From Holacanthus passer (lineage: Eukaryota > Chordata > Actinopteri > Pomacanthidae): a stretch of DNA of 64,000 nt. The stretch spans positions 1,478,001-1,542,000 of the forward strand of contig JAFREQ010000047.1 in the NCBI GenBank assembly GCA_025331565.1. Reading direction: 5' to 3'. This document shows positions 1-12,200 of this stretch, one piece after another (position 1 is the stretch's first letter; each line of letters starts with the position of its first letter). The notes below the pieces were generated by a model. It was given only the letters and a program-made list of their open reading frames with translations, was not told the origin of the DNA and made no database searches. The position numbers and the translations under genes were made by a program.

Positions 1-772
1 ATAGCGTATAGATATAAAAAGAAGAAAACAAATAATAACAGGAATAAAAGAAGATAGGGAAGTGAAGAAAACTTTTATCTGTAAGCACATTTGAATCACT
101 CACAACAACCTGTAATACAACAGGAGAACATTACATAAGTGCATTACCTGCAGATACAAAGATGCATCTTTTCACCTGCATGTGTTTGGTGCTCAGGTTG
201 CTCTTTCAATTTTAAAGTAATATATTTTTAAAGTCATTTTCAGCTTTTCTGCAAGCTGTTGTGTGCTTTGAAGGTAAGACTGGAGTGATGAGTGATTTTA
301 TTGTCTTGTTAAAGGAATAGTTTGGCATTTTGAGAAATATGCATATTTGCTCTCCTTTAGAGAGTTGAATGAGAAGACTGATCTCTTGTCTGTACACTAA
401 TTCTAGGGGTAGCATGAAGACTGGAAACAGCTAGCCTGGCTCTCTCTAAATTTCAAAAAGACACCTACAGGCACATCTGTATCTGGTTTGTTTAATCTGT
501 ACACAAATGAAAATATAAATAAGACAAGTTGTAGTTTTACATGGACCTGCATCTTGATGTAAAGCTACCCGGCTCTTGGCTCTGTGAGTGTACAGACGTG
601 AGACTGTTATCCATTATTCTTTTTATTTTCATTTTAAATGACACCAGCATCTGTTACTTAAGGAGAGCTGTGGAGCAAACAGTTCCCCAGTGTCACTAAT
701 GTTAACAGACATCATGTTCTCGAACACCGGTATGGGAATAAGTTCAAATTAAATCAGGTGTATAGTAGTGCT

Positions 773-804
<32 letters not shown>

Positions 805-3111
805 CAACAGATACATCTCATTAGTTGGTCACAGATGCTGCAGTAAAATCAGCAAATCATAAAGTATGGACACTGTTAGTTGCTCTCATCCTCTATAGGA
901 ACATCACTGCTGTGGTGTGGAGTCTTTATCGGACAGATTAGTTTCTATTACTCACCTTTTTGAAGCTGAAGTACACAAGGCTGAAAACAAGTCTCTGGGA
1001 TTTGTTTTTCATTATAGCAATAAATGTCATGACTTTTAGAGCAGTTGGTGAGAGAGGTGAGAGATAAGGATAATGACATCTAGCAAAGGTCCTGTATAGA
1101 TCAAACTGATCCTAAATCAAACTTCATCCCCAGATCAGTCATTAGTCCTTTTCTGTGCAGGTAAATGTTAATGACACTGGTCTTTTTCTAATCTGTAGCT
1201 ATGCCTCGCAAGTGTTGATAAAAAACTCGTCTCCATACTTGTAGGCAATGAGTAGATCACTGCAGGTATGAAACAGTCAAAGCAAAGTCAATACGCAGAT
1301 TGTCAATTGAGTCACAATGTTTATCTCCTTGTGTACAAAAAACACTTGCCCTTAGTAACAGTTGCTGCAAAATGAAATTATTATATCCCTGTAATTCAAA
1401 CATGTATTTTGTAGAAACCAAATGAAGCTACATGATCATCAGTGATTTTCATCAGCCATCTCAGGAAAACACTTTACACGGTCGATTAAAACAGGCCAAT
1501 GTTCGGCATCTGTTGGGACAGTAGTAGAAATGGCCTTATGGCAGCCACCAGTGTTCAGAGTGCATGTTATTTACATGTAGTGTCGTGGCTTCCAATCTGG
1601 TTCACAGCCTCTGCCGCTCGTGACACCACCTGGCCTGACCTTAGCTGTCACACTCTGATGGGCGGTTTGGGAACGGCGACAAATAAAGCTAGGCCGATCT
1701 GCAGCCAGGATGAATGGTGACAGTGTGGGTTTGGAGCTGAGTTAATGGCAGACTGTTGTAGCCCTACAACGAAGCAGTCTGCCATATGATGTCAGTCAGG
1801 CAGTGAGTCACGGCGGACCCAGTGCAACACAACGCTGTCCATCTGCTGCTCCCTGCAATAACACATAAACACACAGAGCCTCGTATACTGTAAGAAGCAG
1901 ATGACGTGCCACACAGCTGATGTTTCTTCATCAGGACAAACATAAAACTGCACACTCTGTTTTTTTGAGCCATTGGACCTAGAACACTTTGTAGTGTATT
2001 TCTCGAATCTAAATTTGTAGAGCTGCCATGACAACGAGTAAATCTTACATCAGAGGCAAATTAGACAAATGTCTTTATTTTGGTATGACAGCACAGCAAG
2101 GCCAATGAAGGCATGGAAACAAGACACCTGGAAGAAAGCCAAGAAGCAGACTTTGTCTTTTTGCAATCCTATTTGGTTCTTACATTTGTTGGGTTCTTTT
2201 TTGGTGTGCTAACTTTTCAGCACATTTATCATGGACTAGGCTCAGGTAGTGCTTACATTTTTTTTTAGTTACAATACTTTATGCAGTGCCTTACTTCAAA
2301 AACATTATCATGATTTTCTTGAAAAGCTCTTTCTTCACTTTTGTCATTGAAGAATAGGAGACGACACCAATCATCAGCCAATAGCCATGCCAGCTACCAA
2401 AAAGCTTAATTTGAAACCAAATTTGCGGCAAAATTAAATAATATAAATATAATATAATATAATATAAAGTACAGCAACTACATTCGGTTTACAGCCTACA
2501 TGTAAACTTTAGTAAAATGGTTTTTGTAGGGATTAAAGAAATAAGATACGACATGTTAATGCGTTTTATAGGAGCTAGTAGGTGTGATTTTGTTTGGGCA
2601 GAGCTAGCTGTTTCTCCCTGTTTTCAGTCTTCATTCTAACCTAATGTTGACTCTACTTTATATTTACCATACAAATACGAGAGTGACATCAATCTTCTCA
2701 TCTAAAGAAGAAAACAAATAAACATATTTCCCAAAATTCCCTGCGCTTCCTTACTGCAGAATGACCAAGCAGGGGCAGCGCAGTACGCAAAGCGCTGGCA
2801 AGCAATAAAGCCTTAAATGCATTCAAACAGAGGGTAAGATACTCATTATAGGACTAAAAAGCTTCTTTGACACAAGGAAGGTCAAATTAAATCAGTTTAC
2901 AGTACAACAGACACTGCCGTGATTGGCTAAATTTGCAAGCTCTTTCCCGTAATTTGACAATTATATTCAGAGAATTGAATTAAATTGCTCTTTCACTAAT
3001 GTAGGAATACGTATAATTTGTGATAATTCCTTTGATTGCAACACACGGCTCCATGTCAGCACTGCCTCTGTCTGACTATTGCTAACGTATTTGTCTTCCT
3101 CTTCCTCCCAG
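1..3111 (+). other. Intronic sequence of the KIAA1549-family gene, upstream edge
   Basis: I found no exon, RNA gene or coherent coding stretch on either strand. The interval is AT-rich with a (TG)13 repeat at 772-797 and an AT-rich ataat run at about 2436-2466. It must be intron if the gene continues to the left, as the phase-1 entry at 3112 requires. Confidence 0.7.
772..797. repeat. (TG)n microsatellite
   Basis: About 13 uninterrupted TG units followed by gagagag, within the intron. Confidence 0.95.
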
Positions 3112-3236
3112 ACCCCTATGAAGACCATTCAGGCTCTCTGCGTCTCATCACCATCAAGCCCATGACGGCCCAACCGACCTACTCCTACCCCTCCTCCTCA
3201 TCCCACAGCCAAGACTCTGTGGTCCTCAATGGGGAG
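3112..3236 (+). CDS. KIAA1549/KIAA1549L: KIAA1549-family exon A (first coding exon in window)
   Basis: The acceptor is a good pyrimidine tract ending in cccag at 3111. The donor is GAG|gtgagt at 3237. The exon enters in phase 1, so its first two bases complete a codon begun upstream. It encodes about 42 residues including PYEDHSGSLRLITIKP and a Ser/Tyr/Pro stretch before VVLNGE. The reading frame stays open back to an ATG at 3036, but that part is intron: the acceptor and the homology both begin at 3112. Confidence 0.88.
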
Positions 3237-6200
3237 GTGAGTCTGCACACGCATATATACATAATGTACACACACCTTCAAGGCGCGCTCAGCTTCGAGG
3301 TGAGCGAGTGTTGAGAGTATAGGGCACAGCAGAAACTAGAACATCATGAGTCACACAGATATTTACAGTACAGCAGCATTTGGTAGTTATGAACTGTAGA
3401 TACGTTTCCGTCATTTTGTTTGGTTCATTTTTATGTTTGGAACTGTTGATGCTGTCTGTCAGTGATTCTCAGACAGAGGTACTTTTATCCCAGGGGACAC
3501 TTCTGCGGGTTGTCAGGTGGTACTTGGAAAGATTGTGTTGTTCTCCAACTCATCTGAAAAATAGAAATTCCGATTTAAAAAAAATGCTATCTGCATATCG
3601 AGTCAATTGTAACACCAGAGCACTAGTTGTTTGAGAGAGCACATAAACTAGTAAGCAGGTGATCAAATAAATTACAGGTAGCTAAAAGATAATATTTAAA
3701 TGAAATAAAAAAAAAAAAATGTGACTAAAAGTAATGGCTCGTTGGTCTAGGGGTATGATTCTCGCTTTGGGTGCGAGAGGTCCCGGGTTCAAATCCCGGA
3801 CGAGCCCTGTTTTTGTAATTTCCCCATTGTGGGACTAATAAAGGAATGTCTTATCTTATCTTAAAAGCTAAAAGTAATTGATAAACAGTTGAAATAAATA
3901 TAAGTCATGGACAAATGTTTGAAATAATTCCCTAAAATTATTGGATAAATGGTCAAAATTGATAGCTATTTATCTAAGTATCTGATTAATGAGGGTTGCC
4001 AACTCTCAAGCTGCCCAAACAAATTTCACACCACAAAAAAGGGGACACCACAATACTCTTTGATGAAAAATACTGTGAACAATACTATGAAGGTTAGGCT
4101 TCCTCATACAGCAAACAGAAAGCCACCCTGTTCTCCACAGTTCAGCACCGACACTAGTCAGTAATACATGCAGTACAGTAGAGGGCCAAAGGCGAAAGTT
4201 GCAGTTCCTTTGACTTTGACATGTAAACATAGAGCTCTCCATAAATCACAAAACCTTTCATTTATGTTATGTGCATTGTTCTACAATTACACATATATTA
4301 CAGATCAAAGATAAAGAATACAACGTTTAGTGTTGATGAAGTCTGTAACCAATTACCAATTATTGGTAACCAATTATTTCCAAATTAGGGCAAGTACTAA
4401 GAACGCAGACTTGACCAAACCAACCCACAAATGAACAGTTCAATTGTATGAAAAAAAGTTGTAACAAGAGCCACTTGTACAAACTCAATCATGTTTAGTT
4501 AAAAATCCATTCTAATAAACACATTGGGCGTATGAGAGTGGTGTTGGTGAAGGGGTACTTCAGTTCATCCGACTGGGCTGACTGTGGACCACTGCTTCAT
4601 GTTACAGTCTTCAGTTTCAGCCGTCTGTTCTCCTGCTCTACTGTACTGTAGTATTATCATAACATCTCCCCTGGGACACGTTGCACTGATACTGAATTTA
4701 GCTGTTCTTGCTGCAAACACGATGCCTCCTCTCCTCCTCTGATCTCTCACCTCTCGTGTCACTTCTCTTCCACTCAGCCTGTCACCTCTCACTCTTTTCC
4801 TCCCCCTTCTACCTTATTCTACCTCAACCTCCCTGCATGTCTCTGCAGCCTGAGACAGCGATACACAGGCTGATGATAAATTATCCTTCAATCTATTAAC
4901 ATAGGAGGAGAAAATCCCCTCAGGGGCTCTCCAGTTTTCCAGTCCATCTGCAATTGATTGGTGCACATTAGCAGAAAATATCATGTTTAGGGCGTGACAC
5001 ATTCTGTGATTATCGAGCTGCAGGGAATGTTTGTCAAAACACATTGAGCATTAGAAAAAAAGGACAAAAAATGTAAAAAAAAAAAAAAAAAATTGAACAG
5101 CTCATCGCCAAAAAAATTAAATCAGCACTCAGTTGGTTTCCTCTAAGTGTATGGATCCAGGAAAATATAATTACTTGATTTCAATACCTGAATGGATTTT
5201 TTTATAGGCAAACCATGGTGGACTGAAGCAGAAGTCGGACATCGAGCACTACAGGAACAAACTGCGACAGAAAGCCCGGAGGAAGGGCTACGGCGAGTTC
5301 TCTCTGTCCGAGAGCGGCAGCCACGGCTACAGCCACCGTGACGCCAGGCACAGTCGGCACGACAGCGCTGTAAAGGAGCCGATGACGGCTGAGGAGAAGA
5401 GGGCCTCCTTCGCAGGATGTCACAAGAGGTATGGAGGAGGCTCCAGAGATACCAAAAGAGGAAGATAAAAAAGGGACATTTCTCTGCGAATGTTTCCATA
5501 TGATTACATGTGACAAATAAACTTCACTGTCTTGATTGATAGATTTTTAAAAATCTGAATGTGAATGTTCCTTTAATCACAGGCTTAACTGGCCTTAACT
5601 ACACTGCAAATGGTTAAACAAATCAAAAGAATCAACGAATATATTTGAATGTTGACTTTCATGGAACAAAATCTCACTAAATGTGATGTCAGTCAAATAA
5701 AAATGTTTGGCTGTTCCAAAATTAGAAGATCTGAATAATCTATCAAAGCTATTTTGTTAATCAAGCTTATGAAATTATTCTATTTTTGTTCCATTTCATT
5801 TCATTATTATTAGAACAGTAAACTAAGTGCTTTACAGATGTACTGTTTGGCAAAAGGGATCTTGTTTTCTGAAATAGCTTTATGAATTTATAATTTTGCT
5901 TTTTGTTTAATCGGTAACAAATAAATGCTAAATAAATTGTACTTTTCCACCAAGAATGACAGAGCTACTGTAGATGTGTAGCTGCAGAGCACAGTTGCTA
6001 AGCAGCACATATTGAGTGAGTGAGGGGTGATTTTTGGTCAGAACATTCATATTTTAATTTCAGTAAGTCTCTGAGTTCACACAGATACGTGTCTGTTTTG
6101 CTTCTCCGTGGCACTAACAGGTTTAACATATTCGACCTTTACACATTTCATGAATACTTTTATATTTGCTATTCAGATGAAGAAAATCACTTCTTTTTTG

Positions 6201-9200
6201 CCTTTTGAAACTTAAAATTGAGCAATAGAAAATCCATCACTGTCTGAGTGACAAGTGTCATGTTTGGGACTGAAAGTGCACCACAGCATTGACACAGGCT
6301 TTTTATATGAAAATCACAGTTGGCCTCAGTGAATTCCTGCTTTTGCTCTCAGGTTAATCGTGTTTTTTTTTCAATAAACCTTGTTACAAGTCAAGATCAT
6401 AAAAGATCATAAAAGAAAGTTTAGAAATGTTTAGTTATTTTATAGATGAAATGCATTGTTTTACACAGATAATCAGCTCAGAAAAATGTTCTTTCTTCTA
6501 AATCTGGATTTATGAGCATAATTTTTTGTAAAAAATAACAACTTATTAATCAGGTAAAAAGGAGAACAATAAATCCTAACCTATTCATCCTAAACTGAAC
6601 TTTTCTTCTAAGTAAAGTAAATTGAGTAAAAATGTGATTATCAATATATCGTGAGTGTTTACTCCACAGTTATTTTGTATATAGGCAAGAAAACAAAGAA
6701 AATGTTCCTGTGATTTTTAGGTTTTCACTTTCTTAAAAATGAAATGGTGACCTTGTTTTTTGACTGTTAACACATCTATCCATTCTCACTGTAATTGTAA
6801 ACTGGAACACATTATTGTGTCCTCCGTCCATCAACTCCCAATTCAACCCCACCTCCCTCAAATTTATTTTAACCTCCCAAAAAATATATGACATGTCATC
6901 ATGTCATCAGAAGTAGCTAAAGTATGGCCCTGAGCTGTGGTTACAGTGTTTCTTCTTACACCTGTCCATCAGGTACTCCCACCCACGGGAGCCCACCTAT
7001 TGGAGCCGTCAGTCTCTGAGCAGCCCGAGCCCGGTAGAGACGGAGATGGACCTGCTGGTGCTGAGAGAAAGATCCAGGAGGGGCATCCGAAACAATGGCT
7101 ACGATGTGAGTGACTGGACAAGTCATGAGTCAGCGTCAGTTTTCTTTGTTGTGTTTTAAAACAGTGAGCCAGAAATGAGGTCAGTAGTAGTACAGAACAT
7201 GTCAGATGCAAATGGAAAGGACAGGGAATAAAAACGTGCTTTAAGATAAGTTTTAAAAATGATACTGGAAGAAGAAAGACCTCTGTAACCCTTGAGTTTT
7301 AACCAGGACCGAGGCTGTGTGAGCAGAGGAAGTGAGGGATTTACTGTGGGAGATATTCAAAAAAATACCCATCGGCAAGACCGTGCAAAGCTTTGAAGAA
7401 TTTCAGAGTCGGATCCTGTAACAAACTGTAATATAGCAGCTCAGGTCCGACCTCTGACCAGGTGAGTCACACAGAGCGATGATGAAACCGCGTCTGGATC
7501 CTTCTTCTTCTAAATAGGTCACATGACGGGTATGGCAAAGTAAAGCCCTGCCACTTTGTCAAACTAATAAAATAATCTTCTGCGAGCATTTATAACTTTA
7601 ATCCTTCCTTCCCCTCCTTTACTCTCGTTCTGACGCTCCCAGCTCACACCTAGAAGCTTAGAAAATCACCTTTCAATGAACTTTATAAACCTGCTCCAAA
7701 CACAAAGATAACGAGGAAGTAAGAGGCAAAAGGGATGAAATGACAAAGAGATTAGAGAAAAAGTGATTCCTTCATTTTGACGCCAGTAAAGGATGGAGAA
7801 AAGGAAGAAAGACTGAGAGAGGAGGAGATAAAATGGGAACAGATAGAGTGAGTGTGAGTGAAATCTCTTTATGCTGCCTCTCTGCTGCACCACAGTAACA
7901 GCAGCAACCGTGCTACCTAGCTGAATGTCAATGACTCTGAATATGATTATAGCCTATTCATGGATTCAGATGGGAGGCTCGATAGCGGTTAATAGCCTTG
8001 GATGCACCAAACTGTTTGAAGCGGCACAAGGAGAACAGGAAACAGATTCATTCTTATCAGTTTGGTATTCATGCTTTAGAATTGTTGCTGCATGCAGACA
8101 ACTACAGTATACCTGTATTTATGTTGCTTTGGGGCTATAGCTGGTTTGCCTGCTTCATGTTTGTGTGTGTGTGTGTGTGCTGTTTTTTTCTGTTTTGTGT
8201 ATGTGTGGGCATACAATGTGTAAATATCATTATTACACTGTTCTGTTGTCCAACTTAAATGAAACCATGCAAATTCAAATGAAAATCCGGCAAAATTAGT
8301 TACTGAAGTTTTTCTTACACATTTCTGATCTAAGTCAGTTGATCTAGCTTAAGCTTGTCATATCATGTAATCAATTCTAAAAAGGGGAGAATATTTTCAT
8401 TAATATTGTGCTGTTCATTTCAGCTGTCAGACCTATGTTTTATTCATATTTCCTATTCAACAATGATTTCCAAGCACGGGTACTTGCATCCCAGGGTGTG
8501 TGTGGAAGTGAGCAGAGAAGTCGAAATAGATAAATGAAATAGCTGTTGTGGTGGATAAATGGTAAAAACTTCTGCTGCTTCAAGTTGTAGTAGTAGAAAT
8601 GCAAACTTGACCGAACTTCCTGAAAAAAGAAGAAAGCATTTTGATCTCAATGACCCCTGTGAAAAACGATTGCCAGTTGCCAGTTTATTAGGTACACCTT
8701 CACACCTCCATTCATAAAGGTTGTAATGTTCAGTTTTTTTGAAACAGTTTTATAGAGGTTTCCATTCAACTTTGTGATCATGTTGGAGTAGTTTTTAAGG
8801 TAATGTTTTGTATTCACAGATGTTTTTGTTATCCATTTATATCAATGAGGGTGGGCTGAGCTGACGCATCTCTCTGTACAATGGAATACAGTTCACTGCA
8901 TGATGATCATACAGCACCTGATAAAGTGGCAAACGAATGCATATTACATGTCATCATGAGTCATATGTCAGGACTAGTTCTGTAGAGGGTACAGGTCTGA
9001 TGATTGTACCTGATGATCAGAGAAAAAAAGATGAAAATATTGGACTCCCTTACTTAGCACTTGACTTAACAGACCTGCGATGCATTTTCTGTGGCCTTCT
9101 GACCATCATGACTCACTAACTTTTGTGAGTTCGGCCTGTTTTTCAGCTTCTCTATAGCATTTTTCAGGAAAGTCAGAAGTTTATTCAGTAAGCGATCGCA

Positions 9201-12200
9201 GATGGTAACTTGATCTGTCAGGAACATGTTATTTTAGTGTCCATGTCCTCATCACTTAATGTACAAGTTGATGAATGCACCCCTGTCCTTCTGACTGACT
9301 GACTGTGTGTGTGTGTGTGCTCTGCAGGGTGAACCAGAACCGTTTGAGGAGACCAACGTCGACCGTCTGATGAGCTCTCTGGGTTACGGAGGTGGATCTA
9401 CTGGCACCGGGAACGGCAGCTTGGGGGTGAAAGCTCACCGTGGCTCCGACTCCTCCACACTCAGCTCGCAGCCATCCATTGACGATGTCCGCACGCAGAT
9501 GCATATGTTGCTAGGCAACGCCTTCAGCCTGGCACCTCCGGACCACGACCCCCCTTCTCCTCCAACAAAGTAAACTTATGTTTCTCACATATTATTTATT
9601 TCTTAGCACATCTGCATGATTTACAGTATTGTGTAAGAAAGGAGAGAGGTGCCCTGATTCACAGTTTGAAATCCCAGGGTTTGTGTGCATCCCACTCCAA
9701 GCTGTTTTTCAAAAAGTAGAGTAGATTTTTCTGAACAAGTCTGCTTGATTATGTATTGTACACTGTAGAAAAAAACTAGGCGAACTAAAGAGAGTAGGTG
9801 TGTATGTGTTGACTCAACTTTTTCTTTTTTGTTAATGTTCCTCTCTCTCATCAGCAGCCACCACCATCACCACCACCACGCCCACAGAGCCTACAACCCG
9901 TCCCACACCAGCCACTACAGTGATGGGGTGACCAGCGCCCCAGGGACCATGAACCATCCCTGTGGAGGCAGGCAGAGGAGCGCAGGATATGAGGACATGC
10001 ACCAGTGTAGTCTGCCCAAACCAGTAAGCACTAGGAGGAGGTTTAAGGGTTGATTCATCCAGATTACAAAACAAAATGTTTTCTCTAGCTATGCGGATAG
10101 TTTTAGTTTCGTTTGCTCATGTTCACAACATTGAAAAATGACTTTAAAAAATCAACAGCAATGTCTTTCCAACAATATATGATGGACCAACAAGTCCATT
10201 TCTTCAGTGGACAGCAGTTCCATTAACAGCAGCAATGTCTATGGATAGAATAGATATAGACATATATAAGAGATTTTGAAAGCAGACCACAATATAAAAA
10301 TACACTGTTACAAGTCTTACATTCAAAAGTATGAAATTTTAGCAGCAAAATCAACTTAAATCTGCATTAACAGATTTTTTTGACCACTTCAGGGCAGCCA
10401 TTAAGCTGTAAACTATATATTTTTTCTAAATTAAATGTGTATATTATACATTATGTAAGGCCTATGTGGCTAAAGTTTTCTACGGATCCAGTTGAAATGG
10501 AGTAAAGTCAGCATTCATTTGCGTCACCTGACAAATATAAGTCAAACAATCACTCTCCTCTTATCTCTGTTTTGGTCCCCACCGACTCTTGAGAAATATG
10601 TTTTGCTCTTTAGCCACTAAATGGTGGACTGTGTTAAACAGAAAGTCACTAGCTTTGTCTGCTGATTGGAGCTGGCAAGGTGGTGTACAGTGAGTTTATT
10701 AGAGCTTGCTAAAAACAGCTGCTGGAAACAAGGTTGATGAGAGCAGCGAGACTGAACCAAAACAGTAAAGCTGCAGGTTGTAAAACCAAAACCATTGAAT
10801 AAAACGAACTAAAACGCTCTGAGGGGAACTTTAGAATTGGATAATGATTCCCTCTGGATTCACATCTCATTGATACCTTTTACATTAGACATCTGTTTAT
10901 GTTTAGCTCTGTCAATATTTTGTGTGTAGAGTAACTTATTTATAGCCACCAAGTTGCAATTATTGGAAATAAATTGAGTGACGAATTCACAAATTCTGAA
11001 AATCAGCACTATAGTTTTTATGTCACGAGATCCGAAATGACCAAAGCATTAATGCTATGCTGGTAAACAAGTCAAAAGTCCAATAGTGAAAAAATAAAGC
11101 CTCTTTAACCCTTTCAAGGTCATGCAAATGTTCCCATGCATATTCAGGTTTTATATACCTTTTTGCACACACTGAATAGTCATTTGTACACTTGGTCATG
11201 CAAGTTGAATTTTCTGCAACATTTTATCAAACAAACACCCTTAAATTTTCATAGCACTCACTCGACCCTTTAAAATGTTTGCACACAGACTTGCACAGAG
11301 AGGCTGGCCATCCAGAAAAGCTGCCCGTTAGTGCTGTCAGTGTGTGCGTTGCCAACAGCCGATCAGCAAGGGAGAAGCTTTGCAGAGATTAAAGCGACCG
11401 AGGATTGAACACCCACCAACAAATAAAATTGCCCCACGTGGCTTGAATCTGTGTGTTCTGTTTTGCTCTGATCAGATCTAATTTTCCATCCCTCTTCATT
11501 TGTCAATATTGGTTTGTTGTTCCTTTCGCTTTTTGTATTTTGACTTTGGCTTGTTGTATTGGTTTAGTCTGTAAACATACTGTGGAGTCCAAATGCGAGT
11601 TAAACATATTTCTAAATGACATTTGTGGCTTCTGCAGGGTTTCCGGTTTACCCAGCTTCCTGATATGGGCATCGGGTCTCCGCCGCCACTGATCCCCTCT
11701 AGACCAGGACCACCACCTGGGACCTCACTACGACGGTAACACTTAATATAGAACACAAATATAGAATATATAAACTACAGGCTCTTGGATGACAAAATAA
11801 TTAAAAAACACAACAAAATGAACAATCTGTACTCTCTGTAAAGATATGAACTGAAGTTAGTCCTTTAACTCGGGTAGTGAAACATCCACTGTGTTGAGCA
11901 TGTGTCTGTCATAATAATATTCAGAAGTCAAATTTAAAGGAAATGATCACATGACATTCAAAAGCATTCCTGGATCACTTCTCAGCCAATCAAAATGCCG
12001 CGCTGGGGCTAATCACCGTATCAGATAAATATATAAATTCTTAGTGGAGAAGGAACAGTGTGGAAAAAAAAGCTAGAGGATATTAATCAGCATCGTTTGA
12101 ACTGACCGCCCTCCACATCCACTCTCTATCTGCGCGCCTGTCACTTCTCTTTCACAGGCCCATATGTTAGTCTGCATCATTTGAACTGAGCAGCTTCTTC

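Larger units (their letters stand above)
3237..5207 (+). other. Intron A-B
   Basis: Apart from the tRNA-Pro insert, the intron holds an A-run at 5075-5092 and a pyrimidine-rich stretch around 4700-4850. I see no further gene. Confidence 0.8.
7106..9327 (+). other. Intron C-D
   Basis: The intron holds a deleted DNA transposon (8676-8935), a short GT repeat at 8162-8180 and a second GT repeat at 9304-9319 next to the acceptor. No other exon or RNA gene seen. Confidence 0.8.

Noticed and set aside
3036..3314. 92-codon frame starting with ATG, containing exon A
   Set aside because: The ATG part precedes a strong splice acceptor and has no homology; the exon is 3112-3236 and the frame runs on into the next intron.
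5500..5540. LINE-like 3' end after exon B
   Set aside because: The match is short and lacks a simple-repeat tail or target duplication, so it is only mentioned in the intron entry.
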